The notes under the pieces: generated by a model
Databases searched by the model: none
Seen by the model: the letters and a program-made list of their open reading frames with translations, nothing else
Told to the model about the DNA's origin: nothing
In this document: positions 1 through 9,187 of the stretch, one piece after another
How the letters are laid out: each line of letters opens with the position of its first letter
Position numbering within the stretch: the first letter of the stretch is position 1
Position numbers and translations under genes: made by a program
Source of the DNA: Usitatibacter rugosus
Lineage (GTDB): Bacteria > Pseudomonadota > Gammaproteobacteria > Burkholderiales > Usitatibacteraceae
Reading direction: 5' to 3'
DNA length: 64,000 bases
Assembly: GCF_013003965.1 (NCBI RefSeq)
Contig: NZ_CP053069.1
Location: 1,705,419-1,769,418, forward strand

Positions 1-1071
1 GCGGCCAGCCATCCCGACAAGGTCTTCGCTTCGAAGCGCGTCGCGAGATCGGGGCCGGTTTGGGAATTGCCGCGCGGCACCCCGATCGACCCCGACAAGG
101 CGACGTATGCCTTCAAGGGGCGGAATCCCACGCTCTCCGAGTACCTCGAGAAGACGCGCACGACGGCGCTGCTGGTCATCAAGGACGGGAAGATCGTGTT
201 CGAGAAGTACCAGTACGATCGCACGCCCGACCAGCGCTTCCTGTCGTTCTCGATGGCGAAGACGGTCACCGCCATCCTGGTCGGCATCGCTCTCGAGGAC
301 GGCCTGATCCTCAGCCTCGACGACACGGCGGCCAGCTACGTGCCGCAGCTTCGCGACAGCGCGTACGGCAAGGCCACCCTGCGCCAGCTTCTCACCATGA
401 CCTCGGGCGCGCGCTGGGACGACGCTCCGACGGGCAGCTCGAGCTCCGACTTGCTGAAACTCTCCGACTGCCACGTGCGCCACCGCGGCTGCGAGAGCAG
501 CCTGGCGCTGCTGGCGGCCCACCGCGAGCAGGAGTGGACGCCGGGCAGCCGCTTCAGCTACTCCGGCGGCGACACGATGGCGCTGGGCCATGTGCTTCGC
601 GCCGTGACGGGCCAGGACGTGACCGCGTTCACCGAGCGCCGGCTGTGGAGCCGGCTGGGTGCCGAAGGCGACGCCGCGTGGATGGTGGACCGGCACGGTG
701 TCGAGAGCTTCTACGGGTTCTTTGCCGCGACGTTGCGCGATTACGGGCGGCTCGGCCTGCTGCTGGCCAATCGCGGCACGGCGCGCGGAACCGAGGCGAT
801 CCTGTCGCGGCAATATTGGACGGAGATGACCACTGCGCAGCTGCCGGCAACGCAGCCTCGCGTCGCCAATTTCTACTTCGGCTACGGATACCAGCTCTGG
901 CTCGATCCCAAGCCCGGGGTGTTCTGCTTTCGCGGGCTGAGGGGCCAGGCGATCTACGTCGACGTTCCCAAGCAGCTCGTCATGGTGCGCCTTGCCGTGG
1001 ACCGTCCTGAAGACGCGGAGGCTTCCCGCGAGCGCGACTACCTGTGGCACGGCGTCCGGGCCCTCTACTGA
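1..1071 (+). CDS. Serine hydrolase of the class C beta-lactamase / penicillin-binding protein family (5' truncated)
   Basis: The reading frame is open from the first base of the window, so the N-terminus lies upstream. An SxxK motif (SMAK, in FLSFSMAKT) supplies the nucleophilic serine and general-base lysine. A Tyr-Ser-Gly (FSYSGGD) stands where the family has YxN, and a late FRGLRGQ stretch replaces the usual HxG/KTG strand. The family includes esterases, D-aminopeptidases and beta-lactamase-like proteins, so the substrate is not predictable. It precedes the molybdopterin oxidoreductase by 28 bp and may be cotranscribed with it. The missing 5' end hides any signal peptide. Confidence 0.85.
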   Translation, partial: AASHPDKVFASKRVARSGPVWELPRGTPIDPDKATYAFKGRNPTLSEYLEKTRTTALLVIKDGKIVFEKYQYDRTPDQRFLSFSMAKTVTAILVGIALEDGLILSLDDTAASYVPQLRDSAYGKATLRQLLTMTSGARWDDAPTGSSSSDLLKLSDCHVRHRGCESSLALLAAHREQEWTPGSRFSYSGGDTMALGHVLRAVTGQDVTAFTERRLWSRLGAEGDAAWMVDRHGVESFYGFFAATLRDYGRLGLLLANRGTARGTEAILSRQYWTEMTTAQLPATQPRVANFYFGYGYQLWLDPKPGVFCFRGLRGQAIYVDVPKQLVMVRLAVDRPEDAEASRERDYLWHGVRALY

Positions 1072-1099
1072 AGGGATAGACTCCCGCGTGGAGGAACCC

Positions 1100-3214
1100 A
1101 TGCCCGACGATCGGCCCGAGACCGAAGCGAAGACAACGTACCGCGCCTGCCACCTGTGCGAGGCGATCTGCGGCCTCGAGATCCGCACGCGCGGCGAAGA
1201 GATCGTCAGCGTGAAGGGCGACAAGGACGATCCCTTCAGCCGCGGCCACGTCTGCCCGAAGGCGGTCGCGCTGATCGACATCCACCACGATCCCGATCGG
1301 CTGCGCACGCCCATGCGGCGGCAGGGTAGCGAGTGGGAGCCGATGGCGTGGGACGAGGCGATCGACCTCGTGGCCCATCGCTTCGCCGCGATCCAGAAGA
1401 CACACGGACCCAACGCGCTCGGCATCTACCTCGGCAATCCGAACGCGCATCACGTCGGCAGCATCCTCAATGCGCCGGCGATGATCCGCGCGCTGCAGAC
1501 GCGCAACCGCTTCTCCGCGACCTCCGTGGACCAGCTCCCGCATCACGTCGTGGCGCGCGAGATGTTCGGCCACATGTTCATGCTGCCGATTCCCGACATC
1601 GACCAAACGGCGTACTGGCTGATGCTGGGCGCGAACCCGCTCGCTTCGAACGGCAGCCTGATGACAGTGCCGGATGTGGCGAAGCGGCTGAAGGCGATCC
1701 GCGATCGCGGCGGCAAGGTCGTCGTGATCGATCCGGTGCGCACCGACACGGCCGAGGTGGCCACGCGGCACCATTTCATTCGTCCTGGCACCGACGCGGC
1801 GTTCCTGCTGGCGCTCGTGAATGCGGTGCTCGAGCTGGGGCCCCCGCGTGTCGAGCGCTATGGCGACAAGCTCGGTGGGCTTGAAGCGGCGCTGGCCGCG
1901 ATCCGGGCCTTCGGTGTCGAGGAAGCCGTGGCGTGCACGGGAATCTCGGCGACGGAGGTTCGCACGATCGCCCGGGAGCTCCGCGACGCTTCCTCGGCGG
2001 TCGTCTACGGGCGCATGGGTGTCTCGACGCAACCGTTCGGCACGGTCTGCCAATGGCTGATCCAGGTGCTCAACATCGTCACGGGGAATCTCGATGCCGT
2101 CGGTGGCGCGATGCCCACGCTGCCCGCGGTGGCGATGACCGGGCCCGGCACGCGTCCCGGCAACTGGGGCAAGTCGAAGAGCCGCGTGGGCGGCCGCCCG
2201 ATCTTCGGCGGCGAGCTGCCGGCGGCGGCGATGAGCGAGGAGATCGAGACGCCCGGCGAAGGGCAGATCCGAGCGATGCTCACGATGGCGGGCAACCCCG
2301 TGTCGTCCACGCCCAATGGACGGCGCCTCGATCGTGCGTTCGCCGGCCTCGAGTTCATGGCCTCGATCGACATCTACATCAACGAGACGACGCGGCATGC
2401 GCACGTGATCCTGCCGCCCGCGTCGATGCTGGCCCACGAGAACTACGACGTGGTCTTCAATGCGTTCGCGGTGCGCAACGTCGCGCGCTACAACGCGCCG
2501 GTGTTCGCGAAACCGGCCGACGCGAAGTTCGACTGGGAGATCTACAACGCACTCGGTGCCGCGTACGCGAAAGCGGCCGGCGTCGAGTACAAGGCCATGC
2601 CGCCTCCTTCAGTGCTGGTCGGCATGGCGCTCAAGCAAGGGCCGCAGAAGGACAAGGTGTCGATGGAGTCCCTGAAGGACGCTCCGCACGGCGTGGACCT
2701 CGGGGCGCTCGCGCCGTCGTTGATGCAGCGCCTGGAGACGCCGGACGGGAAGATCGCTTGCGCGCCCGAAGCCTTCGTCGCCGACCTGCAGCGCGTGAAT
2801 GCGGAGCTGCTCGGAGACAAGCCCGGCGGACTCAAGCTGGTCGGCCGCCGGCACCTGCGCAGCAACAACTCCTGGATGCACAACTCGCATCGCCTCACGA
2901 AGGGCCCGCGCCGCGACCAGCTCTGGATCCACCCCGACGACGCGGCTGCGCGGGGCATCGAGGACGGCGGGCAGGTGGCGCTCGCATCGCGCGTCGGCGA
3001 GGTTCGCGTCACCGCCAAGGTCACCGATCGCGTGATGCCCGACACGGTTTGTCTTCCGCATGGCTTCGGCCAGGCCACGCCCGGCACGCGCCTCGCCAAT
3101 GCCTCGTTGGTCCTGGGTGCGAGCTACAACGACGTCTCGGATGAGGAGGGCGTGGATGCGTTGTCCGGCAACGCGGCGCCCAACGCGCTGCCGGTGACCG
3201 CGCGCAAAGGCTGA
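1100..3214 (+). CDS. Molybdopterin-dependent oxidoreductase (formate dehydrogenase/BisC-like)
   Basis: A 704-residue protein starting at an ATG preceded by GAGG. The N-terminus holds a [4Fe-4S] motif with Cys17, Cys20, Cys24 and Cys52, followed by the large molybdopterin domain and a C-terminal dinucleotide-binding domain (about residues 590-700, with NSWMHNSHRL and LPHGFG). The length and the lack of a twin-arginine leader suggest a cytoplasmic catalytic subunit of the DMSO-reductase superfamily. The frame stays open upstream to about 992, but that extension overlaps the preceding gene and has no ribosome site. No small electron-transfer subunit is adjacent. The substrate is unknown. Its stop lies 1 bp from the convergent gene's stop. 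Confidence 0.88.
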   Translation: MPDDRPETEAKTTYRACHLCEAICGLEIRTRGEEIVSVKGDKDDPFSRGHVCPKAVALIDIHHDPDRLRTPMRRQGSEWEPMAWDEAIDLVAHRFAAIQKTHGPNALGIYLGNPNAHHVGSILNAPAMIRALQTRNRFSATSVDQLPHHVVAREMFGHMFMLPIPDIDQTAYWLMLGANPLASNGSLMTVPDVAKRLKAIRDRGGKVVVIDPVRTDTAEVATRHHFIRPGTDAAFLLALVNAVLELGPPRVERYGDKLGGLEAALAAIRAFGVEEAVACTGISATEVRTIARELRDASSAVVYGRMGVSTQPFGTVCQWLIQVLNIVTGNLDAVGGAMPTLPAVAMTGPGTRPGNWGKSKSRVGGRPIFGGELPAAAMSEEIETPGEGQIRAMLTMAGNPVSSTPNGRRLDRAFAGLEFMASIDIYINETTRHAHVILPPASMLAHENYDVVFNAFAVRNVARYNAPVFAKPADAKFDWEIYNALGAAYAKAAGVEYKAMPPPSVLVGMALKQGPQKDKVSMESLKDAPHGVDLGALAPSLMQRLETPDGKIACAPEAFVADLQRVNAELLGDKPGGLKLVGRRHLRSNNSWMHNSHRLTKGPRRDQLWIHPDDAAARGIEDGGQVALASRVGEVRVTAKVTDRVMPDTVCLPHGFGQATPGTRLANASLVLGASYNDVSDEEGVDALSGNAAPNALPVTARKG

Positions 3215-3215
3215 C

Positions 3216-4673
3216 TCAGCGAAGCGCCGTGCGCCAGACGTAGACCTCGGTTTTCTGCGGCTGCCCGAAGCGCTTGAAGCCGTAGACGACGAGGTCACCG
3301 TCCCGTACCGCGAGCGCCATGGGATCGAACCGCACGAGCTCGTCGGGACCCGGCGGCGGATGCTTCATCACGCCATGCCAGAGCGCGCGTCCTTCGAGGT
3401 CGTATCGGATGACCCGGACATTCGTGTACCGAGCGATGGCCTGCACCTCGATGAAGCCGTCGGCCAGCGCCAGGACTTGCCGTGGGACGCTTCTGTCCAG
3501 CACACCCAGCTCGATCAACTCTCCGGATACGGGGCGAACCAGCGCACCGCGATAGTTTCCCCATCCGGTGCGCGCGGCTTGCTCGTACGCCTCGGTCCAG
3601 GAGGGTCCGTTGACGATGTCGCTCCATTCCCGGTTGGACAACTCGGGCTTCTCCTGCCGGAACCGGAGATCGGGCGCGGCGGCGCCCTCGAAGGGAACGG
3701 AGGCCGGGACGGGGCGGCGCGAGAGTAGCAACGCCGGGCTGGGCGTGAACGGTCCCCAAAGCGTTTGCAACATCGAGCTGTAGGGACTGCGGCAGTTGAT
3801 GCGGCCCTTGTCTCCCACGCTTTTCCAGTCGGCCTCGTCACGGGAGTCCTGCCTCATCGGGGGACCCGGCTCATCGCCCGACGCGATTCCGACGCGGACG
3901 CGCCCCGACGCCTGCTCGACGAGTGACCATCGGATCATGCCTCGGTGCCCTGCGAGCGGTTCGCTGCGCAGGACATGGGAGACCGGGTTCGCGACGGACG
4001 GCGTTGTTGCGAGGCACGTCCGTGGCGTGAAAGGCGGGCCCTCGAAGTAGAGTCCCAGCCGGGACGCCGCGTCCGGTGCACATCGCCGATCATCGCGATC
4101 GACCAACTCGAGCTTCACGTACTGGGCGCCGTCCGGGACGCGCAACACGTGGCGCTCCGATCCGTTGAAGACACCGGGAGACGAGCTCCCAAGCCCGGGC
4201 CCCAGGGCGACGGAACGGATGCCCCGCGTCGTCAACAGCGAGAGGAGTTCCTCGCCGTGCAAGGCGCCTGCGCCGTCGAGGATGCCGTCGACTTTGTAGT
4301 CTTCCGGAGTACCCGCGGGTTGTGATCGGCAGAGCGCGACGGCCTCCTCCCGAAGCGCCATGCGCCTGTCGGTCGCCCAATGCGGCTGTCCAAACGCGAA
4401 CCACCAGGCTACGGCGAGGAGCGCGACGAACGACGCCAACGCCCGTCCCTTGCCCGCCGGCGTCGCGAAGTACATCACGAACGGATACCCGATCCAGATG
4501 CAGAGCAGGGGCACCGTGGGTTTCAGCAGCGACAGGAATTCCCCGCCGCCTCCATAGGGAATGGCGCTCAGGATCCCCAGGACGAGGATTACCCCGACAA
4601 CGATCGCCGAGCCGATGATCCTCAGGACCACCGAGAAAATCATCGACTGGAGCGATCGGACCGGCGCTTCCAC
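3216..4673 (-). CDS. Hypothetical membrane-anchored protein
   Basis: A 485-residue protein I do not recognise. The first 110 residues contain three likely membrane segments (IIGSAIVVGVILVLGIL, PTVPLLCIWIGYPFVMYF, ALASFVALLAVAWWFAF). They are followed by a roughly 370-residue soluble region with scattered cysteines that is probably periplasmic. The C-terminal part (RVIRYDLEGRALW...DGDLVVYGF) resembles repeated beta strands such as a propeller blade, but this is only an impression. The start is a GTG, only 4 bp downstream of hutH, so it is probably the last gene of the hutH unit. An in-frame ATG at 4643 is the alternative start. Confidence 0.6.
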   Translation of the reverse strand: MEAPVRSLQSMIFSVVLRIIGSAIVVGVILVLGILSAIPYGGGGEFLSLLKPTVPLLCIWIGYPFVMYFATPAGKGRALASFVALLAVAWWFAFGQPHWATDRRMALREEAVALCRSQPAGTPEDYKVDGILDGAGALHGEELLSLLTTRGIRSVALGPGLGSSSPGVFNGSERHVLRVPDGAQYVKLELVDRDDRRCAPDAASRLGLYFEGPPFTPRTCLATTPSVANPVSHVLRSEPLAGHRGMIRWSLVEQASGRVRVGIASGDEPGPPMRQDSRDEADWKSVGDKGRINCRSPYSSMLQTLWGPFTPSPALLLSRRPVPASVPFEGAAAPDLRFRQEKPELSNREWSDIVNGPSWTEAYEQAARTGWGNYRGALVRPVSGELIELGVLDRSVPRQVLALADGFIEVQAIARYTNVRVIRYDLEGRALWHGVMKHPPPGPDELVRFDPMALAVRDGDLVVYGFKRFGQPQKTEVYVWRTALR

Positions 4674-4677
4674 CTCG

Positions 4678-6180
4678 CTACCCCGCCAGCGCCTTGAACG
4701 CGCCCCGCGCTACAAGCGGCTTCACCGCTTCGATGTCATGGGCCAGGAAGCGGTCGCCGTCGAGGTGCTCCGCCACGCCGCGAATGATGGCGTGGGCCTT
4801 CTCGAGCGGAGCCGAAGTCTTGAGCGGCCGGCGGAAATCGATGCCCTGCGCCGCGGCGAGCAGCTCGATCGCCACGATGCCGCACGTGTTGTCCGCCATG
4901 TCGCCGAGACGGCGCGCCGCGAAGGTCGCCATCGAGACGTGATCCTCTTGATTGGCCGACGTCGGGAGCGAATCAACGGAAGCCGGGTGTGCGAGCGACT
5001 TGTTCTCGGACGCGAGCGCCGCCGCCGTCACGTGCGCGATCATGAAGCCGGAGTTCACGCCCGAAGCCGCGGTGAGGAAAGGCGGAAGGCCGCTGATGGA
5101 CGAGTCGATCAGCAGCGCGATGCGCCGCTCCGAAAGCGCGCCGATCTCCGCGATGGCGAGCGCGAGGTGGTCGGCCGCGAAGGCGACTGGCTCTGCGTGG
5201 AAGTTGCCGCCCGAGAGCGACTCGCCGGTCTCGGGAAACACGAGCGGGTTGTCGGTCACGCCGTTGGCTTCGCGCAGCAGCGTGGCCGCTGCGCCATCGA
5301 TCACATCACGGCACGCGCCCATCACCTGCGGCTGGCAACGAAGCGAGTAGGGGTCCTGCACCTTGTCGTCGCCGGTGACGTGCGAGGCGCGGATCGCGCT
5401 TTGCGCAAGGAGCTTCCGGTACTGCGCGGCGACCGTGATCTGCCCCAGATGTCCGCGCAGCTCATGGATGCGCGCATCGAAAGGCGTATCGCTGCCCATC
5501 GCGGCGTCCACGCTCATCGCGCCGGCGACCATCGCCGCGGCGAACACGTTCTCGATCGCGAAGAGGCCGGTGAGCGCCAGCGCGGTGGAGATCTGCGTTC
5601 CATTCAGCAGCGCCAGGCCTTCCTTCGGGCCGAGCGTGAGCGGCTTGAGGCCCGCGATGCGAAGGCCCTCCTCGGCCGAGACGGCCTTGCCCTTGTGATG
5701 GGCGCGTCCGAGGCCGATCAGCACGGCGCTCATGTGCGCGAGCGGCGCGAGATCGCCGGAGGCGCCCACGGAGCCTTTCGACGGAATCTCCGGATAGACC
5801 TCGGCGGCGAGCAACGCCAGCATCGCGTCGACGACCTCGGGCCGAACGCCGGAATATCCACGCGCGAGGCTCGCCACCTTGAGCAGCATCGCGAGGCGAA
5901 CGACGCCGTCCGCGAGGGGCGCTCCGACGCCGACGCTGTGCGAGAGCACGAGATTTCGCTGGAGGAGATTGAGCTGGTCGTCGGGGATGTGCGTCTGCGC
6001 GAGCTTCCCGAAGCCGGTGTTGATCCCGTAGACGGGCTTTCCGGCGCGCACCATCGCGGCGACGGCATTCGCACCGGCCGAAAGCGCGCTGCGGCTCGCG
6101 GCACCGAGCGTGAGCGGCTGCGGCGCGCGCGCGAACTCCGCGAGCTGCGGGAGGGTCAGTCGTCCTGGCTGGAGTTCCAT
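4678..6180 (-). CDS. hutH: Histidine ammonia-lyase
   Basis: A 500-residue protein of normal HutH length that deaminates L-histidine to trans-urocanate, the first step of histidine use. The Ala140-Ser141-Gly142 triad in [14 protein letters not shown] cyclises to the MIO electrophile, and Tyr51 in the YGINTGFG loop is the expected catalytic tyrosine. Ser80-His81 in [10 protein letters not shown] is the selector typical of histidine rather than tyrosine or phenylalanine lyases. The ATG lies inside the end of the upstream transporter gene (25-bp overlap), suggesting translational coupling. No hutU, hutI or hutC is in the window, so the rest of the pathway must be elsewhere. Confidence 0.95.
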   Translation of the reverse strand: MELQPGRLTLPQLAEFARAPQPLTLGAASRSALSAGANAVAAMVRAGKPVYGINTGFGKLAQTHIPDDQLNLLQRNLVLSHSVGVGAPLADGVVRLAMLLKVASLARGYSGVRPEVVDAMLALLAAEVYPEIPSKGSVGASGDLAPLAHMSAVLIGLGRAHHKGKAVSAEEGLRIAGLKPLTLGPKEGLALLNGTQISTALALTGLFAIENVFAAAMVAGAMSVDAAMGSDTPFDARIHELRGHLGQITVAAQYRKLLAQSAIRASHVTGDDKVQDPYSLRCQPQVMGACRDVIDGAAATLLREANGVTDNPLVFPETGESLSGGNFHAEPVAFAADHLALAIAEIGALSERRIALLIDSSISGLPPFLTAASGVNSGFMIAHVTAAALASENKSLAHPASVDSLPTSANQEDHVSMATFAARRLGDMADNTCGIVAIELLAAAQGIDFRRPLKTSAPLEKAHAIIRGVAEHLDGDRFLAHDIEAVKPLVARGAFKALAG

Positions 6181-7679
6181 GTGTGCTGTCCTGCGAGATG
6201 TTCGATGACTTCGAAGATACCGTGCACCAGCAACGCCAGCACGGCCGCGGGAATGGCGCCGGCGAGCAGCGCCTCGTTGTCGTTGAGGGCCAGGCCCTGC
6301 GCGATGCGCTCGCCGTAGCCTCCGGCGCCGACGAAGGCGGCGATGGTCGCGGTGCCCACGCCGATCACCGCGGCGGTCTTGATGCCGGCGAGGATCGTGG
6401 GCAGCGCCAGCGGCAGCTCGATGCGCGCGAGGATCGTGCCCGGCTTCAGTCCCAGGGCGCGGGCGGCGTCGCGTTGCCCCTTCGACACGCCGAGCAACCC
6501 GGCATGCGTGTTGCGCACGATGGGCAGCAGCCCATAGAGAAACAGCGCGATCAACGCCGGCACCGCGCCGATCGTGCCCGTGATCGGGATCAGGATCGCG
6601 AGGAGGGCGAGCGACGGAATGGTCTGCGCGATGCCGGTCACCGCGAGCACCGGCTGCGAGACGGCGCGGACCTTGGCGGCGAGGATGCCGAGCGGAACGC
6701 CCACGAGCACCGCGGCGAACAGCGACCCGAACACCAGCACCAGGTGCTGGCGCGTGAGGCGCCCGAAGTCCGGCGCGAAGATCGCTTTCCACAACCCGCG
6801 CTGCCCACCGGTGCCAACCGTCGTCGGAGTGGCATCGAGGAAGGTGCGCGCCACTTCGGCGAACGGCACGTGGTCGATCTCGGCGCGCGCGTTGAGCGAA
6901 CGCATCGTGACCTCGTCGATGCGGCCCTCCAGCCCGGCGAACGCGGCGAAGGCCATCGGGTAGTGCTTCGGCGTGTCGGCGCGATGCAGGATCACCGCGT
7001 CGTAGCGGGGGAAGAATTTCTTGTTGTCCTCGAGCAGCACGATGTTGCCGCGCGCGAGCTTGGCATCGGTCGTGTAGACGTCGATCGCGGCGACCTGCCC
7101 GGCATTCAGGGCCTCGTAGGCGAGGCCGTGATCGAGCGCCGTGGGCGAGTGCGGCAGGCTGTACGCCGCCTTGAGCCCGGGCCAACCGTCGCGGCGGCCG
7201 AGGAACTCGTGCGAGAGGCCGAGCGCGAGACGGGGCGCGCGCACGAGATCGCCGAGCGTCACGAGATTGCCTCGCAGGGCCTCGTCCTCGCGAACGCCGA
7301 TCGCGTAGCTGTTGGAAAAACCGAGCGGCACCGTGGCCGCGACGCCGAGCGGCGCGAGACGCGCGTTGATCGTGGCGAGATCGAGCGGTCCGGAAGACTT
7401 GAGGATCTCGGCGGCGATGGTGCCGGTGTATTCGGGATAGGCGTCGATCGAGCCGCTGCGCAGCGCCGCGAAGAGGATCGCCGTGTTGCCGAGGCCGGGC
7501 TTGTGCTCCGCGGGCACGCCGGCGCGCGAGGCGGCCTGCACGAGGACCTCGCCCAGCACATACGATTCGGTGAAGCGCTTGGAGCCGATGCGAAGCGGCT
7601 CGGGCGCGGCGTGGGCGCCGATCGCCGCAGCCAGCAGCGCGAGACCGGCAGCGAGGCGCCAGGCGGCGCCGCGGATCAC
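6156..7679 (-). CDS. ProU/OpuB-type ABC transporter, fused substrate-binding protein and permease
   Basis: A 507-residue fusion. After a signal or anchor segment ([16 protein letters not shown]) comes an OpuAC-type binding domain (about residues 25-290, starting [18 protein letters not shown]). A permease domain with five or six membrane segments follows, with the coupling loop near [23 protein letters not shown]. The family imports betaines, choline or, in HutXWV systems, histidine. Placement directly before hutH makes histidine or urocanate a reasonable guess. The GTG start overlaps the upstream stop (GTGA). No ATP-binding subunit is encoded nearby, which is unusual. Confidence 0.85.
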   Translation of the reverse strand: MIRGAAWRLAAGLALLAAAIGAHAAPEPLRIGSKRFTESYVLGEVLVQAASRAGVPAEHKPGLGNTAILFAALRSGSIDAYPEYTGTIAAEILKSSGPLDLATINARLAPLGVAATVPLGFSNSYAIGVREDEALRGNLVTLGDLVRAPRLALGLSHEFLGRRDGWPGLKAAYSLPHSPTALDHGLAYEALNAGQVAAIDVYTTDAKLARGNIVLLEDNKKFFPRYDAVILHRADTPKHYPMAFAAFAGLEGRIDEVTMRSLNARAEIDHVPFAEVARTFLDATPTTVGTGGQRGLWKAIFAPDFGRLTRQHLVLVFGSLFAAVLVGVPLGILAAKVRAVSQPVLAVTGIAQTIPSLALLAILIPITGTIGAVPALIALFLYGLLPIVRNTHAGLLGVSKGQRDAARALGLKPGTILARIELPLALPTILAGIKTAAVIGVGTATIAAFVGAGGYGERIAQGLALNDNEALLAGAIPAAVLALLVHGIFEVIEHLAGQHTWNSSQDD

Positions 7680-8131
7680 TTCAGGCGGGACTCGACGAGG
7701 CGGGCGATGGTTTCGCTGCGCGCCTGCGTGGTCTTGGCGTCGGGGGCGGGGGCGATCACGATGCGCACGATGTTCTTCGCCTTGCGGAAGAAGAGCTCCT
7801 GCTTCGAGGTGAGCCAGAATCCGCCGTCGCCGACTTCCACCGGCTTCACCGACGTGCGGTAGATCTTCTGCAGGTTCTCCGCCTCGACGTCGAGCTCGGC
7901 CTTCGGAAGCTTCGCGCCGCGCACTTCCAGCGTCAGCACCGGTTTCTGCTTGGCGTCGAAGTACTGGCACTCCTTGCCGTCCTTCGTGGGCTGGGTCTTC
8001 GTCTTGGTCGCGACCTGCACCGTGATCGTGTTGACCTCTTCGATCTTGAGGATGTCGCAGACCTCGACCTGGGCGAAGGCCGGCGAGGCGGCGAAGAGCG
8101 TGGCGGCGAGCAGGAGAGTCTTGTTCTTCAT
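7676..8131 (-). CDS. Small secreted hypothetical protein
   Basis: A 151-residue protein with a clear signal peptide ([20 protein letters not shown], cleaved before Q). The mature part starts [13 protein letters not shown] and contains two cysteines (C-D-I-L and EC-QYF) that could form a disulphide, with mixed alpha/beta character afterwards. It resembles small periplasmic proteins of unknown role and I assign no function. It is the first gene of the minus-strand unit and overlaps the transporter fusion by 4 bp. The in-frame codons upstream of this ATG look non-coding, so the start with the signal peptide was chosen. Confidence 0.7.
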   Translation of the reverse strand: MKNKTLLLAATLFAASPAFAQVEVCDILKIEEVNTITVQVATKTKTQPTKDGKECQYFDAKQKPVLTLEVRGAKLPKAELDVEAENLQKIYRTSVKPVEVGDGGFWLTSKQELFFRKAKNIVRIVIAPAPDAKTTQARSETIARLVESRLK

Positions 8132-8191
8132 GGCGAACCTCGATCGATGAGACCGCGATTCTACCCTTTCCACCCCCTGTTTTGCCTCGTA

Positions 8192-8938
8192 CTAGTACGT
8201 AGCACGCCCTCCGGAAAGGTCGAAGACGGCGGCGGTGGAGAACGAGCAGTCCTCGGTGCAGAGCCAGGCGACGAGCGCGGCGACCTCGTCGACCTCGCCG
8301 AAGCGGCCCATCGGGATCTTCGAGAGCATGAAGTCGATGTGCGCCTGTGTCATCTGGCTGAACATGCCGGTCTTCACGGCGGCCGGCGTCACGCAGTTCA
8401 CGCGCACGCCCGTGCCGGCGAGCTCCTTGCCGAGCGACTTCGTGAGCGAGATCACGCCCGCCTTCGAGGCGCTATAGGCGCTCGCGTTGGGGTTGCCTTC
8501 CTTGCCGGCGACCGAGGCGATGTTCACGATGCGCCCGTAGTTGTTGGCCGACATGTGCGGCGCCAGAGTCTTGTTGCAGAGGAAGACGCCGGTCAAGTTG
8601 ATGTCCAGCACCTGCTTCCAGTCGGCGAGGGGGTAGTCCCAGACTTTCATGTTGGGACCGGTGATGCCCGCGCTGCAGACCATGGCGTCGACCTTGCTCA
8701 TCGCCGCCAGCGTCTCCTTCAGCGCGCGCTGCACCTGCGCTTCGTCCGAGACGTCGAGCTGGGCGGTGTGCGTCGTGCCGCCGATCGCCTTCGCGGCCTC
8801 GGCGAGCGCCTTCGCATCGCGGTCCCACAGGCTTACGCGCGCCCCGCTGGCGGTCAGGCGCTGGGCGATGGCGAATCCGATTCCCGCCGCGCCCCCGGTC
8901 ACAACGGCGGTGCGGCCCTTCAGGTCGAGCTGGTTCAT
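8192..8938 (-). CDS. Short-chain dehydrogenase/reductase (3-oxoacyl-ACP reductase/sugar dehydrogenase type)
   Basis: A 248-residue classical SDR. The Rossmann glycine motif is TGGAAGIG near residues 13-20, the catalytic serine is in NIASVAGKEG, and the tetrad Tyr and Lys are in AYSASKAG. The C-terminus GRATY is typical of sugar or polyol dehydrogenases. It is divergent from the sugar-acid dehydratase at 9188, and an operator-like site at 9023-9044 lies upstream, so it probably serves sugar or sugar-acid oxidation. The exact substrate is unknown. The ATG at 8938 was chosen over an in-frame upstream start that would run into repeat sequence. Confidence 0.88.
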   Translation of the reverse strand: MNQLDLKGRTAVVTGGAAGIGFAIAQRLTASGARVSLWDRDAKALAEAAKAIGGTTHTAQLDVSDEAQVQRALKETLAAMSKVDAMVCSAGITGPNMKVWDYPLADWKQVLDINLTGVFLCNKTLAPHMSANNYGRIVNIASVAGKEGNPNASAYSASKAGVISLTKSLGKELAGTGVRVNCVTPAAVKTGMFSQMTQAHIDFMLSKIPMGRFGEVDEVAALVAWLCTEDCSFSTAAVFDLSGGRATY

Positions 8939-8983
8939 GAGGCTCCCGTCACGGTGTGGGGCCACGTCGGGCGTGGCCACGTC

Positions 8984-9003
8984 ATTCCCGCGAAGGCGGG
9001 AAT
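8984..9003. repeat. Short REP-like palindrome
   Basis: Eight-base arms ATTCCCGC and GCGGGAAT surround a GAAG loop, inside a CGTCATTCCCGCGAAGG context that is a common bacterial intergenic palindrome. It lies 46 bp upstream of the SDR start, so it could form a hairpin in the 5' leader of that transcript. Confidence 0.55.
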
Positions 9004-9022
9004 CCAGCGGGCAAGGATACCA

Positions 9023-9044
9023 AATTGGCCTGACCACTTGACCA
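9023..9044. promoter_or_regulatory. Putative GntR (FadR-type) operator, copy 1
   Basis: The site begins AATTGGCCTGACCACTT and ends GACCA. It matches 21 of 22 bases with a second copy at 26227-26248, next to the gntR gene. Its core TGGCCTGACCA is a near-palindrome of the TGGTC-type half-sites bound by FadR-family regulators. It lies 84 bp upstream of the SDR and between that gene and the dehydratase operon. Function is inferred, not shown. Confidence 0.5.
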
Positions 9045-9091
9045 ACGGGAAGGGGTCAACGTAGTCTGCCAAGACAAAATCAAGGGGTCAT

Positions 9092-9157
9092 ACCGAATTA
9101 GGGTCAGACCACCATTTCGACTCCGCGCGCGAAATGGTGGCCTGACCCTAATTCGGT
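9092..9157. repeat. Long hairpin element between the SDR and dehydratase genes
   Basis: Two 28-nt arms (9092-9119 and 9130-9157) pair with a single mismatch around a 10-nt loop. The arms run ACCGAATTAGGGTCAG... and the complementary ...CTGACCCTAATTCGGT. It shares the GGGTCAGAC/CTGACCC theme with the hairpin at 12962-13019 and looks like a mobile REP or MITE-type element. It sits just upstream of the dehydratase ribosome site. Confidence 0.7.
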
Positions 9158-9187
9158 GGACCCTCGCTTCATCCGGAGGAGTGACGA

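Noticed and set aside
992-1099. Upstream extension of the molybdopterin oxidoreductase frame
   Set aside because: It overlaps the serine hydrolase gene, has no ribosome site and no homologous N-terminus; the ATG at 1100 follows GAGG.
8984-9157. Possible insertion sequence in the SDR-dehydratase gap
   Set aside because: Only palindromic elements are visible; no transposase frame and no target-site duplication can be seen.
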